A stretch of DNA of 64,000 bases from Enoplolaimus lenunculus (GCA_030248215.1 JASANG010000534.1:62001-126000); one strand, 5' to 3'; positions 32,900 through 44,792 are shown, counted from the first letter of the stretch. Notes: generated from the letters alone by a model not told the origin. Made by a program: numbers and translations.

Positions 32900-33165
32900 G
32901 AAGGAACCTAAGAAGGAACCGGGATATCAAACCTTTCTACTAAGCAGCTGGAAAAGTGGGCCTCCGGAGCGAGGATCGCACTCTCAACCTACAAATCCCT
33001 AAGCGAATACTCTCCCATTGCGCCACACAGCTCGCCTCTCCAACTGCATTTTTCGTCGACTATGCGTCGACCGTATGCTGCCAGCTTACATACATACAGT
33101 ACACTGCACTATATTGCATGTGAACTAGGACAAGCATGTCTGTCATGCTTACAGGGTTGTGCTTG
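32900..33165 (-). mobile_element. tRNA-related SINE with 5' head
   Basis: On the minus strand the head (AAGCTGGCAGCATACGGTCG) precedes GGCGAGCTGTGTGGCGCAAT, an A box near 33015-33027 and a B-box-like GAGTGCGATCCTCGCTC. Then come TTTTCCAGCTGC and a CCCGGTTCCTTCTTAGG end. It is the same unit as at 20235-20530. Confidence 0.75.
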
Positions 33166-33271
33166 CTTCAACCCTGTATTCATTTAGTACCCTTTTCCAC
33201 ATTTTGGGTACTGTTCAAACCGGAAATATTAAACTTTTTCTAAATTCAATACTATACGTCATTGATAGAAT

Positions 33272-33445
33272 GGCCTATGTTACATTAAGGGGCGTAACAG
33301 TAGATGAAGCGTATTCCTAAGCCTAAGCCTTAGCGTTGAAAAAAATGTGTGCCTAAGCCTCAGCAAAAAATATAATCTATAATCTAAATCTACTCTTTTA
33401 TGGACCCACAAGAAACCTGGACGCCCCTTTAAAGTAACATGTGCC
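33272..33445. mobile_element. Family B hAT-like MITE, reference copy
   Basis: 174 bp from GGCCTATGTTACATTAAGGG to TTTAAAGTAACATGTGCC. Perfect 8-bp duplication GATAGAAT (33264-33271 and 33446-33453). It contains CCTAAGCCTAAGCC and ATAATCTAAATCTACTC. Confidence 0.92.
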
Positions 33446-33744
33446 GATAGAATTCACACCTTTGAATTTTAATTTGCTCTTACTTTACTATTTAGTACGT
33501 CTAAAATGTGCTTCGGCTTAAGTAGCTTTTGCTTGTTTACTTAATACGAGTTTCCTTTCAATTGTGACTGCAGAACAGGCGTTAGACTGAGAGAAATCAA
33601 GACGCTGTCACAATTCCGTAACTCTGTAATGCAGTTCAAAGCTTTTAACGGATATGTTTACATTTACTAGTCAAAGTGGTTGCAATTTTTGCATCAATAA
33701 CATTTAATAATAATAATAATGCAGGATACACCCTGCAATTTCAG

Positions 33745-33975
33745 TAAACATGTGAGACATGCTTGTCCAGGTGTATATGTGTAAGCTTTACCGGCAGTAT
33801 ACGGTCGAGACATATAGTCGAAAGAAAGTAGTTGGAGAGGCAGACTACGTGGCGCAATGGTTGAGCGTTTGCGAAAGGATCCGTAGGTCGCTAGCTCGAA
33901 ACGACAACCCGGTTTTCCAGCGGCTTAATACAAGGATCCCGAGTCCCGGTTCTAGCAAGTCTGACAACACCGATT
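33745..33975 (+). mobile_element. tRNA-related SINE
   Basis: Head GTGAGACATGCTTGTCC and GCAGTATACGGTCGAG, then CTACGTGGCGCAATGGTTG (A box about 33850-33860), a degenerate B box, and GAGTCCCGGTTCTAGCAAG. Confidence 0.7.
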
Positions 33976-34372
33976 TTTTTCGGTCGAAGCGGACTGATAG
34001 TTTGTTCCATGGTTTGGTTGCGTACAATGCGTCAAATCATGGAACAAACATTACTGTAATGACGCGAATAAGAGGCAGGACTGATATTTACTTTAGGGGG
34101 TACTTTTTGTTATTCGGTTACGCACTGTTATTCAATTCGAATCAAGTTTAGTTGGACCTCATTCAACATTCGTTCGGTTATATTCTTTTTGTGCTGAACT
34201 GTCACTGAAGGCGGTGTTTGTCAAAAAATTTTTGTTTACAAATTGATATGCTGTGCGTTCCGGTAATACATGTGCGCTGCGGTACAATGCGGAACAACGC
34301 CGTAAGTCATCAAAAGTATAGCGTCACCCTAAATTATCACACCCAAAGGGCTCGTAGCTTGTTTAACCCTGC

Positions 34373-34546
34373 GGCACATGCATAGAACAGGGCCGGATCG
34401 TTTTCCGGAGGGGCTATAACAGAGTCAGTTTAAGCTTTAGACTAATTTTTTTAGCTTAGGCTTAGGCTTAGAAATAGGCTCATCCATACGCTTAAGCTTA
34501 GGAATATGCTTATACTAGTGTTTCGGCTCTGTTCTATACATGGGCC
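34373..34546. mobile_element. Family A MITE
   Basis: GGCACATGCATAGAACAGGG to CTGTTCTATACATGGGCC, with flanking AACCCTGC and ACCCCTTC (6 of 8). It has TTAGGCTTAGGCTTAG inside. Confidence 0.8.
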
Positions 34547-35758
34547 ACCCCTTCCAAAGGGCCAATATATTTGTGATAAGGGGGGTGGGCGATGAGGGCG
34601 CGCGAACTCCATTGATTCGAGCCGAGCAAAATTTTTTCTTGCATCGTTTGTACTTATTAAGCTTTGTTCATTTTTCTGAAAAATGGTTAAAAAATTTACG
34701 CTTTGCGCAAATTAAGTCAATACCCTTTATGGTGAAACTTTCAGTGTGTAATCAATCAGTTTTCTAAGCTACTCCTGTGAAACAAGTAAGCTAAACTGCA
34801 CACGAGCCCAACGGTTGCTGGATTTTCAAAATGGCAACATTTCATTACTCCTGTTGGTCATTTCTCGACCAAATTTGAATTTTTGACGTTTTATTGCAGA
34901 AAATTTAACCCAATCGACTCAGTTCCACAAGCTGCGACGAATGGTATATAATTTGTCTAATTTTTAATAAAATTTGTTTTGGGGCCCAAGGGTGGACAGA
35001 GTGAGACCATAAAACCCAATTTTACAAATATCCAAATTCGGGCGTGGAATAATCAGCGGCGGTTATGAGAAGCTCAAATATGCATTAATTTTCAAAATCC
35101 AACCATCTTTGGACGAATGCTGGCTGGAAGAGATAACCAAAATTACCCCAAAATGGGCATGTGCTTCCCCAGAGGATTTTCAGATGACCGCCCCTGGTCA
35201 CTGTGGTACGGTACAGGACGTTGACGTACGGCGTTGGACGTCGTCAAAGGTATAGCGCCATGTTTAGGAAGTCCAAAAAATTACAGCCAGAACATACGAC
35301 CATTTTCACAGTATTTTCAAACGAGCTAAAAACCTTTTGCAGGGTAACTTAGAAGCTTAAGTATATTTTCAACATTTCGACACATGGTACTTTCTTATAC
35401 AATGCAATATTCTGAGTTCTGTCTCAAAATTTAAAATAGACAATCTCTGACAAAATTGTAAAATAGATTTGTGTCTCAGCCAACGATCTTAATCCGACCG
35501 GAAATCAGTATGAAAGCGTACACTTTTTAAGTGTTTGGATATATTTCTAATTTCCGGTTTATTGAAAATTCACTGCGCCAATATTTTGACGTCTAAAATC
35601 ACCGGGTATAAGTTGACCGCATAATTCAGGCATTTGCGGACCTTTCAAAAATTTGGCTTCAAAATATGAAATCTGATTGGTTGACTGTGGTTGTACAAAT
35701 TTTAAAAATTGTATATAGCATAGTAATTTTGATAATAAAACAAAAAAACACGAAATAA

Positions 35759-36010
35759 CACTGTACATTCCAGTGAGTTGATTTTAACTCAAAATGAATT
35801 GAATCGCTCAGTCTGAGTTAGGACTCTCAGAACTCACAATACTGAATGGATTCAACTCATTTTGATTTAATTAATCAAATACCATGGAGTTAACTCAACT
35901 CGGAGTGAGGATCAACTCAACTCAGAGTGAGTTAAAGTTTTCTAATATTAACTTAGAAATAACTAACTGTCCGTCTGAGTTGATTAATTTACTCATTGGA
36001 ATTTACAGTG
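35759..36010. mobile_element. Family T MITE, 252 bp
   Basis: CACTGTACATTCCAGTGAG to CTCATTGGAATTTACAGTG, with mirrored ACTCAGA motifs. A good full-length reference copy. Confidence 0.85.
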
Positions 36011-36126
36011 AATAGAAACCAATATAAAACAATAGTCAACTAATAGGCAACCGCATATATATGTATATATGTATATATGGACTTTTTAGAAAACTTGACC
36101 AAAAATGGCTTAAGCGAATTTTCAGC

Positions 36127-36300
36127 TAATTCATCATCAAGTTTTGAACAGGAATTGAATGTTTCCAGCAATTTCGGCCCGAAAAAGGAATTCCGGCTGA
36201 ACCGTGATGCGGGTTCCTGTTCCGGTTCTTGCAAACAAATTCAATCATTGTTTCTGTTCCAGTTCCGGCAATATTTAGTTCCTGTTCGAACCCTGATACA
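36127..36300. mobile_element. CAGGGTT-ended hAT-like remnant
   Basis: The right end on the minus strand reads CAGGGTTCGAACAGGAAC, with repeated TTCCGG/CCGGAA motifs inside and TTTGAACAGGAATTGAATG at the left. Related sequence occurs at about 3830-3925 (CAGGGTTCCAAATG). Boundaries are approximate. Confidence 0.45.
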
Positions 36301-36607
36301 TATCTTCCGGAGGTCGCAAACAAAATTTTCGTGAACAACGCCCGCACGAATTAAAGTTTTCCAGCGTCCATGGGGCCTTTGAAATGGTCAATAAATTCAG
36401 AACCTCTGCTCTGGGTTAACTACTCTGCCGTTTAAGTTACACGCAAAATTTAACGTTGACTTACAATGACTGTGTCAAAATTTAAAACAAAATGCCTTCA
36501 TCATTAATCAGTTGCTGAATTTTAGTCACAAATCACTCTGGTAATTTGCATAAATTTAAAATCTTAAAATGTCTGGTTCAAGTGTTCTCACCTTTTCCCA
36601 CCCGCAG

Positions 36608-36708
36608 GTTTCAAACGACTCAAAATGCCGACATCTTTTGAGCACCGGTGGATTCTCAAGTGGGTCGCCCCACGCCTTCGCAACCGGAATCAGGACGGTC
36701 ATTTTGTG
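36608..36708 (+). CDS. Candidate isolated coding exon, unrecognised
   Basis: A 101-bp GC-rich segment has a strong plus-strand acceptor (CTTTTCCCACCCGCAG|GTTTC) and donor (TTTGTG|GTAAGA). The frame VSNDSKCRHLLSTGGFSSG is open throughout. The minus strand is also open across it and has its own fair donor (GGAAAAG|GTGAGA), so even the strand is unsure. No neighbouring exon was found. Confidence 0.22.
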
Positions 36709-36899
36709 GTAAGATTTAGCACTAAAATTGCGTTTTCGATTTGGCTCGTTTCGCTCGCGAGTTTTTGTCGTACTTTTATATATCGAACAGTCTGCCCCCA
36801 TTTGAAATTTTCTGCCTTGGCAGCGAATTTTTACAATAAATCTGAATATACAGATGTTAACACCCATCAAAGTGTTAATCACTTTGAAATGTCAAGTAT

Positions 36900-38265
36900 C
36901 ATTTAGATATAATTTGTAGGCGTCGTACCGGTTAAAGGTTAAAAATTAACGGAATAAATTAAGCAAAACTCGACCTGTGAAATAGGTTACAAATATTCAA
37001 GTTAAAAACAATCACTACGCACAACAACGCGTGAGAAAATAAATTTTGCTACATATACCATAAAAGCAATGTCGGTTCAGAATAGAGAAAGAACCAACCA
37101 AATTTTTGATCCGAGCTGATGTTTAGCAGCCTTTAGCCGTCCTGAAAATAGGGTCAAACAGTCAAAATTTAAGCAAAAAAATCCGAATTTATTAATATTA
37201 ATTTTCACAAAAAATCAACTCGTGTTATTTAAACGAAGCTAGAGTCCAAGTCAATACACGTGCAAGTTTTAGCAGCGAGAGCTTGCAGCTACGACTTCCA
37301 GCGAAATATTTGCAATAACAACTTTCAATCATCAGGTTTCTGAAAGGAATTTTGAACCAAATTAGCCAAATTGCACTGACAAGTTATCGCTGCGAAAACT
37401 TTTGCACATATGCAATAGGGTTGAGTTTTAAACATGGGGGTACTGTTTTGATCATACGACACAATAAACGCTTAAACAGTTGTACTAAATTGAAATGCCC
37501 TAGCGGTGAAAGCGGAAATAAGGCGAGTAACTCATACAATTTTAAAAAACTTATTACAAAAGTGTCGACCTAAGCCAAACTTGCTCTATAACCAAACGAA
37601 CCAGTTGTAAGCGGTTAACCAATTTCTGGTTTCATATTTACTGCAACTTGTACTTAAACATTATTTTTTCTTCATTATTCCTTATTAATGCTTTATTTCA
37701 TATGGGTTCCTAACCTATTTTATAAGTACATTTTGCAACTAAATCTATTGTATTGTACTATTTTATAAAGGCTAAACCTTGTCGATAAACTTTTTTATTA
37801 TTTTTAGAAAGTTTAAAATTCTTAACATTCTTTGATTCTTGCGTGTGGCCAGTATATTCGATGATTTCTGTGCAATTTTCAGTTTAAACCCGTCTGATTA
37901 CACCGATCATACCGACATCACAAAGGCATCTCCAGTATTATCAAATTTGAAACATTATTGTGTTAACAAATTTTACACAATAGATCACACGGATAATCTG
38001 CGTTAGAAATTTTTACACAATACACGCCTGTATTTATCGGCCAACAGAAATAGTATGTCTTAAATTGCAAATTTGTGATACCCCAACTGCCGTGCATTAA
38101 TTAAAGTTTGGTTTTCATTGAAGTTCAAATTTTGGAAACAATTGTGTGAAAATGTGTTAAAATTCTATTAACAACAGAAATCGGCACATTTAAGTGGCAG
38201 AATAACAGCGGTTTCTCAACTCTTGCGGTAAACACAGCCTTGCTGATCTATCGTTAATCGGGCCA
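36900..38265. other. AT-rich intergenic or intronic stretch
   Basis: No gene recognised. The only structure is the inverted copy (about 37560-37790) of the repeat at 22650-22880. Confidence 0.45.
37560..37790 (-). repeat. Inverted copy of the 22650-22880 repeat
   Basis: Reverse-complement match with few differences visible over about 230 bp (CCAAACGAACCAGTTGT, GCGGTTAACCAATTTCTGG, CTTTATTTCATATGGGTTCC). The two copies face each other 14.7 kb apart. Confidence 0.8.
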
Positions 38266-38270
38266 ATACG

Positions 38271-38424
38271 GCCGTAACAGTAGATTAAGCATATTCCTAA
38301 GAATGAGTCTAAGCGTTGAAAAAAGTGTATACTTAAGCCATAGCAAAATATGTAGTTTGCAATGTAAGCCTATTCTTTTGGAGACCCACCAGAAACCGGG
38401 ACGGACCTAAAAGTAACATGGGCA
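38271..38424. mobile_element. Family B MITE
   Basis: GGCCAATACGGCCGTAACAG to GGACCTAAAAGTAACATGGGC. Flanks GTTAATCG and GCAAATCG match at 6 of 8. Few hexamers remain. Confidence 0.75.
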
Positions 38425-38522
38425 GCAAATCGTTTGTAAACTTTCACGTATATGAACCCATATTTTAGTTTTTGAATTCAACGCTGGCAAGGACCAGTTG
38501 AAAGTTTCGATACACAACTGAG

Positions 38523-38857
38523 CAGGGTGCAACCGGAGGTGAAAAATACCGGAGCCGGAGGTCAACAAAACTTGTCGGAGCCGGAGGTGAGGCGAAATTA
38601 GGTAGTAAAACTGATGGTAAATTTTAGCCAATATCTGCAATATGTTGTTAAGTTGTTCGATTTTACGCTAATTTTCTGCGAAAATTTCTTATTGAAAATT
38701 GTGACAAAAGTGAAACGAAACGCGCTAAACAGATAAATTTTGCAAAATTATGCAAAATTTTACAACCGAAATTACCGGAACCTCCGGCAAAAAGTCTACC
38801 AGAGCCGGAGGCCAGTTTTCTGCCGGAGCCGGAGGCAGACCTCCGGTTGTACCCCAC
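38523..38857. mobile_element. hAT-like element with CAGGGTGCAACC ends and CCGGAGG repeats
   Basis: Starts CAGGGTGCAACCGGAGGTG and ends CTCCGGTTGTACCCC. Subterminal blocks repeat the motif CCGGAGCCGGAGG several times near both ends; similar motifs occur at 1064-1150 and about 40790-41120. Non-coding. Confidence 0.65.
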
Positions 38858-39087
38858 GACTGCGAGACTTAAATTTTAATAAAATCAACGTATTCTTGAA
38901 TTGCAATATATATTGAAAAAAAATATATTTCTAACATCTGTTCGAAACCTAAACTTCTTGTTGCAAGTAAGCCAATTTCTCAAATTAAATTTCTTACCGT
39001 AAACTTTTGTTATTTGTGTTTTTTGCAACTTTCTGAATGCCCGTTTTTCTATTTTTCATAGGTGAATACAAAGTAAGGTATACATGC

Positions 39088-39215
39088 ACTGTAAATCCCA
39101 GTGAGTTGATTTATAACTCAGAATGAATGGAATAATTCAGTCTGAGTTAGGACTATCAGAACTCAGAAATTTGAGTTAATTCAATTCAATCTGAGTTAAT
39201 CAACCAACCCAGTGT
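39088..39215. mobile_element. Family T MITE, right part lost
   Basis: CACTGTAAATCCCAGTGAG at the left, ACTCAGAATGAATGG motifs, ending in AATCAACCAACCCAGTG without the usual terminus. Confidence 0.65.
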
Positions 39216-39424
39216 TTACTCTCATATTCTTTGAAAAATGAGAAAAACGACACTTTTAAAATCTTAATTTACTATTCTATGTTTATTAAGTACGATTGTT
39301 ACACCGTGAAGATGTCAGTCGAAATTGAAAATATTAATGCGGGAAAAAGTTAAATCAACTGGATTTTTAAAGAAAAATTTAATTTTAAGTCGGGTATTTT
39401 CGAAATTTTTACTATTCGTTTACA

Positions 39425-39593
39425 CCTTGCATAGAGTAATCTTAAGCTTTAGACTAATTTTTTGCTTGGCTTAAGCATAGGCTTAGGCTTAAGAATAACC
39501 TCATTCTTACGCTTAGGCTTAGGCTTAGGCTTAGGAGTAAGCTTGTAATACTGTTCCACCCCTGTTCTTTACATTGACCTTATTATAAAACTT
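39425..39593. mobile_element. Family A MITE, left end lost
   Basis: Internal AGAGTAATCTTAAGC and TTAGACTAATTTTTTGC, a TTAGGC array (GCTTAGGCTTAGGCTTAGG) and the right end TTCTTTACATTGACC. Confidence 0.7.
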
Positions 39594-39730
39594 GACTTAA
39601 AATACAGCATATTCGGCACAATTTACATATTGGACTTCTAAAATATTGAAATATTTACAAAACTCTATTACAAAACGTAACTCCCACGGAAAAATTCTGA
39701 ATTTGTTAAAGGCTAAAATCGTCGAAAATC

Positions 39731-39901
39731 CAGGGCCGGACTAGGCTAGGATGGATGCTTTCCCCAAATATTCCGGGGTGAAGTATCCATGGGATGATCG
39801 AAACATTTTTCAAATTAATATCCTGTTAGCATGGGGGACGCTCTTTGGGGTGGCATGGCACCCGTCCCTAAGGGGAGTATGGGGTGACTGCTCTGGCCCT
39901 G
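39731..39901. mobile_element. hAT MITE with CAGGGCCGGA ends
   Basis: 171 bp from CAGGGCCGGACTAGG to CTGCTCTGGCCCTG. Flanks CGAAAATC and TGGAAATC match at 6 of 8. Related to the element at 2190-2377. Confidence 0.75.
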
Positions 39902-41766
39902 TGGAAATCTAATGAATCTACTGCAAAGCCATGTTTACACGTGCAAGTTTTCACAACTTTAGCTTGTAAAAGTGAAAAATTAAACGACGAAACCATCTTG
40001 AAATGTTGCTAAAGAATCCACAAAAGGAGTACCACCATAAACCCGGTACGTTGCGATTAGCATCTGCCTACCGGTAGGGGAAACCTCCGGTCTTGGCACC
40101 CCAGAACGCCGCTATCGTGACCGTCAAAACTAGCAATGATGATATCCTAAATAGGTAAACTAATTTAGTTTTCTCGTACAGAAACACGCAAAGTTGCACT
40201 TGTATACCATAATACCCAGGGTTAATAGATTTGGGACCTTAGTAGCAGCGATGAGAATTGATTTCTTTGGGGGGAATGACCATTGACTAAATGGTATTTG
40301 CAAGCTACCGTAGGGAGTGAGAAATTTTTTTGACGTCTACAATTCAAAGGCTTATTCTAAAGTCTGCAAAAGCGCGTTGTATTTTGTCTTTGTAAAAATT
40401 TACCAACAAGATATATCCCCTTTGTGCTTTGTTGTATAAGCCGCTGTTTGGGGTGCGTATCCTAGGATGTGGCAACGAGATAGTTTCTGGCAAAATGTAC
40501 CAGTTTCAGTTGGGGCTTTTAAATTTAAACTGGTCATTATTTTAAATTCGACGGGTGGAAGGTGCCGTATGGTACTACAGTCCAATACGAACCACTTCAG
40601 GTAGCGTTGGCTTTAATGATAAGTTATCCAAATTGTTTTGGTATCATTTCAGAATCGAGCCTAATTTATCATTAAATTAGGCAAGATACTAAACAATACG
40701 GTTTGCAAATTTAACCGTGGGCTCGTTCAAATCTGGTTAACGGAATAAATTTCACGAGTACCTCAAAACCTGAAGATGAGGCCTGAATCAGTTTGGTACA
40801 ACCGGTGCCTCCAGCTTTGGTTCCGGCCAAACCTTTGACAGTCCGGCTCCAGTAAATGATTTGTCAGAAGTTCCGGCCATTTTGGCGGTGTAATTTGTTG
40901 TATATTTATAAAAATGTGGCACATTGCTGAGTTGGTTGGCACATTGGGTCGCTTGTGGAAGCTTAGTCGAGATTTCCCAAAAACAAAGGTTAAAACCGAT
41001 TTTGCGACAACGCTTCGTCGATCGGAGTTGTAGCAAGTTTACAACCATATTTATTGCCAAATACTGTTTAACTTTAGGTTCCGGCATGATTTGTTGACCT
41101 CCGGCTCCGGTTTTCTTCGCCTCTGGTCACACTCGGCAAATGATAGGTGTCAGCCGATGCGAACAGGCGCTGCGCCTAATTGAACCAGGTGCGAAAGGTA
41201 CGCAATTCAGGCTGAAAGGCAAATATTCCGGTTTGTTTCCTTTGCATAATGCTCTTACCAAATTAAATTATATACGTCGGTATGCTATGCTGTGAATTTG
41301 ACCGACTCGATTTGAACTCAGAGTTGTTTCAACTCGGGTTCGAAAACAAAAAAATTCGTTTCAGATTGAGTTAATTCAACTCGGAGTACAAATTTACACG
41401 TGAAAGCTCAAAGTTGAGTTAATAAACCTGCTTAGATCGAGTTGAAATGTTTAAATATTGAGTCGAGTATTAATACAACTAATATGAATTAAATTCAAAT
41501 TTTTTTAACTCAAGTTCAATATTTTCATTCCAGATTTACACATTTAATTGCTAGGCGCCCAATCCATAAATTAAGCTAAAATGTTAAATGTATTAAGGTG
41601 CACTATTATTTTAACAGAAACGAGCGACCACTTGTGATCCGAAATTTCATTGACTATAATTCCCGCGAGTCATTCTGAATTTTCTCCACAGTTCAAAAAA
41701 TTGTATTAGGTATATTTAAAATCACCGGGCGGTAGCTATGTAAATAATTTAAATACAGAGGAATTT
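39902..41766. other. Intergenic or intronic stretch with decayed repeats
   Basis: No supported exon. 40020-40150 is a GC-richer patch with partial splice-like signals on both strands but no coherent frame. 40790-41120 carries CCGGCTCC/GGTTCCGG motifs like the hAT element at 38523. 41290-41470 resembles a very old family T copy (GACTCGATTTGAACTCAG). Confidence 0.4.
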
Positions 41767-41985
41767 AGGCGGTCCATGTAAAGATCAGGGGCGAAACGTT
41801 TTTCTGTGGGACTAGAATAGAGTAAGCTTAAGCTTTAGACTAATTTTTCGCTTGGCTTAGGCTTAGGCTTAGGCTTAAAAATATGCTCATTCTTACGCTT
41901 AGGCTTAGACTTACAAATATACTCATTCTTTCGCTTACGTTTAGGCATAGGTTCACGCTTTGAAATATGCTTATAGGCCATTAAT
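41767..41985. mobile_element. Family A MITE, right end lost
   Basis: GGTCCATGTAAAGATCAGGG, then GCGAAACGTTTTTCTG and a TTAGGCTTAGGCTTAGGC array. It stops at TATGCTTATAGGCC before the terminal repeat. Confidence 0.75.
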
Positions 41986-42394
41986 AAGCACATAGTAAAA
42001 AGTTAAATGTGCTTTTTTAATATTTATCTCAGCTTATTTGATTGTACGATTTCGGTACAAACTTTAAACATAAGCTCGAAACGGTCATTATATAAATTTG
42101 ATTGAGTACAGTAATTATTTTATACACTGGCACTACCACAGGCTAAGTGCTTATTAGGTGGTAGCATACCTGTTTATAAAATGGTACAAAACCATAACTG
42201 GTGTAAAATATTTTACAGTCCATTGAAACGCTAAATCTATGCCCTACTAGGCGTTGGGCCCATGTCAAGATCAGGGGCGGAACGTTTTTCTGCGGGACTG
42301 CAATAGAATAAGCTTAAGCTTTAGACTATTTTTTGTGCATGGCTTTGGCTTAGGCTTAGGCTTAGGAATGTGCTCGTTTTTATGCTTAAACTTA

Positions 42395-43292
42395 TGCGGG
42401 GTTCACGTTATAACTGGGGCAGTCGGGTCACGTTTTGTCACATGTTGATTCCACATCAACATAACTTTTTGTTACCATCATATGATACGGACAGACAAAA
42501 GTTGAATATCATGTGATATTGCTATACAAAGCACGAGTATTCATGTTATCTCAGCATACAAGTGTTCGAATATCACGTGACATAATCAGACGTATTGTTG
42601 AATAGCATATGATATTCCAAATTACCAGCATATATGATATATTCAAAGACGGATTTGAAGTATCATATGATATTCCATTATGTAGTTTAAGAGGTATGCA
42701 ATCCGCTAAAATTTTAGAATATTCCCTCCCAAATTCGAATTTTTGTGCCAAAATTTGAATTTTCCCGCCAAATTTTGAATTTTTGCGCCAAAATTTAAAT
42801 TTCCCGCCAAAAATTTGTGTTTCCCATAAGATTTGAATTTTCCGCCAAAATTTGAATTTTCCCACCTGAATTTGAATTTACCGCCAAAATTTGAATTTTT
42901 AACCAAAATTTGAATTTTCCCGTCTAAATTTGACTTTGCCGCCAAAATTTGAATTTTCCCGCCAAAATTTGGATTTCCCGCCATAATTTGAATTTCCCAC
43001 CCCAAATTTTAATTTTCCGCCAATTATATGTCGATTAGTATCATATGATATTCCAAAACTAGTTATGCAACTGACTCAGTAGACATTTTCAAAATGATCA
43101 TATGATATTGACAGATAACGTAGAGAATATCATATGATATTGAAAGACAAAACGTGACCGATACGTGATGTTAGCAGACAACCACTGTTTTTTGAATATC
43201 ATATTGGGTTACATCGCAGACAAAATGTTACCCAATATATACAACGTGACAAAACGTGTCCCAGCTGCACCATTTATAACGTGAACCCCGCA
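42395..43292. mobile_element. Harbinger-like MITE, 898 bp
   Basis: The inverted ends contain TGCGGGGTTCACGTTATAA, then CACGTTTTGTC; the arms match over about 45 bp with a few differences. The flanking triplet is TTA on each side (42392-42394 and 43293-43295), the PIF/Harbinger hallmark. Both arms repeat the palindrome ATATCATATGATAT about four times each. The centre is an 18-bp satellite. No transposase is present. Confidence 0.8.
42708..43022. repeat. 18-19-bp satellite at the centre of the Harbinger-like element
   Basis: About 17 imperfect copies of CCGCCAAAATTTGAATTTT. Frames open on the minus strand (GKIQILA-type) are by-products of the period. Confidence 0.9.
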
Positions 43293-44159
43293 TTAGGCTT
43301 AGAAAAATGTTTATAATACTGTTCCGCACCTGTTCTTTACATTGGCCAGGCGTTGGAACAATTTGACTGAATAGGGTCACATGGTTTTTTGGGTACCGCT
43401 GTTAAAAGTCTTTCCTATGCCCCTTGTTAAAAGTTTTTGGCACCACTGGCATGACGAGGTCGAGCGTGGTTTAACTAGACCGTTTCCCTATCCGATTAGG
43501 CTCAGGGTAGGTCCTTAACCGGCTCCAGTATAAAATTGAATAAAATGGGCTCTAAACCTAAGCCTAAGCCAAAACCTAAAACTAAATGTGGGCAAAGTGT
43601 ACAGGTTCCAAATACGAAACTTTTACCATTAAAACTTTCGGGATTTTGGGTAAAATGTTCATCGGACATCGAAACACGACTCAGTGTTTAACTCGAGTTC
43701 AATAGCTAATTGTGAACACAACCTTATTATTCCTGCTATAAAAGTTGTGCCTAATTTAATTTACTCAAAATAGTCAAATTTGAAAACTTATACGTGACCA
43801 GTTGTCAAATTTCAAATTAAAATTTCCATATTATTTCAAATTAAAATAATCGTTTCAGCCGAACAACCAAAATCCCGTCGTCGTGTTTGGTCGATTAAAT
43901 TTAGTTTTCGGCTACAAACACCTGACACTGTTTCGTGAGCGGTACGTTTCTTTGTTTTAATTGATGAGATAGGTTTTGTAACATGTGAACTGGTGAAAAA
44001 AGTTTCAAAATTGAGCACACGTAAAGTTTCAATTTTAGCACATATTTTGTCTTAAAATTATATTTTAAAATCTGAAAGAAAATTACAGGTGGATTAAATT
44101 TAACACCAATAGTCTGACGATTGTTAAACTTTATTAATAACAAAAGCGCAAAATTCGTG

Positions 44160-44545
44160 CAAGTTGAACACAGTTTGTCTTATAAATTTAGGAATTTTTT
44201 AATTTAACACAGTTTGTCTAATAAATTTAAGAATCTTTTAAACACAATTAGTCTTGCTAATTTAGGAATTTATTAATTTAACACAATTTGTCTAATAAAC
44301 TTAAAAACTTTTTTAAACACAATTTGTTTTTAAAATTAAGAATTTTTTCACTTAACACAACTACTTGTCTTTTAAATTTAAGTATTTCTTAGTTTAACAC
44401 AATTTGTAAATTTAAGAAATTTTAAAAGACAATTTGTCTTAAAAATTTAGAAATTTTCCATTTCACAAAATTTGCGTTTTAAATTTAAGATTTTTTATTA
44501 ATTTAACACAATTTGTCTTACAAATTTAAGAATTTTACAATCTAG
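44160..44545. repeat. About 40-bp degenerate minisatellite
   Basis: Nine or ten diverged units built on TTTAACACAATTTGTCTT, AAAATTTAAG and AATTTTTTA. The spacing varies, so the array is old. Confidence 0.75.
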
Positions 44546-44792
44546 CGCAATTTTCCAAGAATTATATATTTGTTGTAAAATTTAAACACCAACATATATA
44601 AGTTAAATTACTAAATTTTGAAAATGAGTTCGATTTACCACATCCCAGAAGGATGGAGTCTGTTCTAAAACTAAACAATAATATTGTATTGTTTACTGGT
44701 TCTAGGTTTCAATTTTCGTGTTTAGGTTAGAAAATAGCCAATTAACTAAATTAGTTGACGTCAATAAACAAAGATCTGTTTTGTTGAATGTG

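Larger units (their letters stand above)
42257..43347. mobile_element. Family A MITE carrying a nested Harbinger-like element
   Basis: The outer element runs from GGCCCATGTCAAGATCAGGG to TTCTTTACATTGGCC, with a perfect 8-bp duplication AGGCGTTG (42249-42256 and 43348-43355). Only about 190 bp is A sequence; the rest is the nested insert at 42395-43292. Confidence 0.92.

Noticed and set aside
40788-41087. 99-codon minus-strand frame
   Set aside because: It overlaps CCGGCTCC/GGTTCCGG motifs shared with hAT-like remnants, and no splice-consistent exon is present.
42551-43005. Minus-strand frames of KFWRKIQILG-type repeats
   Set aside because: They come from the 18-bp satellite in the Harbinger-like element; the period is a multiple of three.
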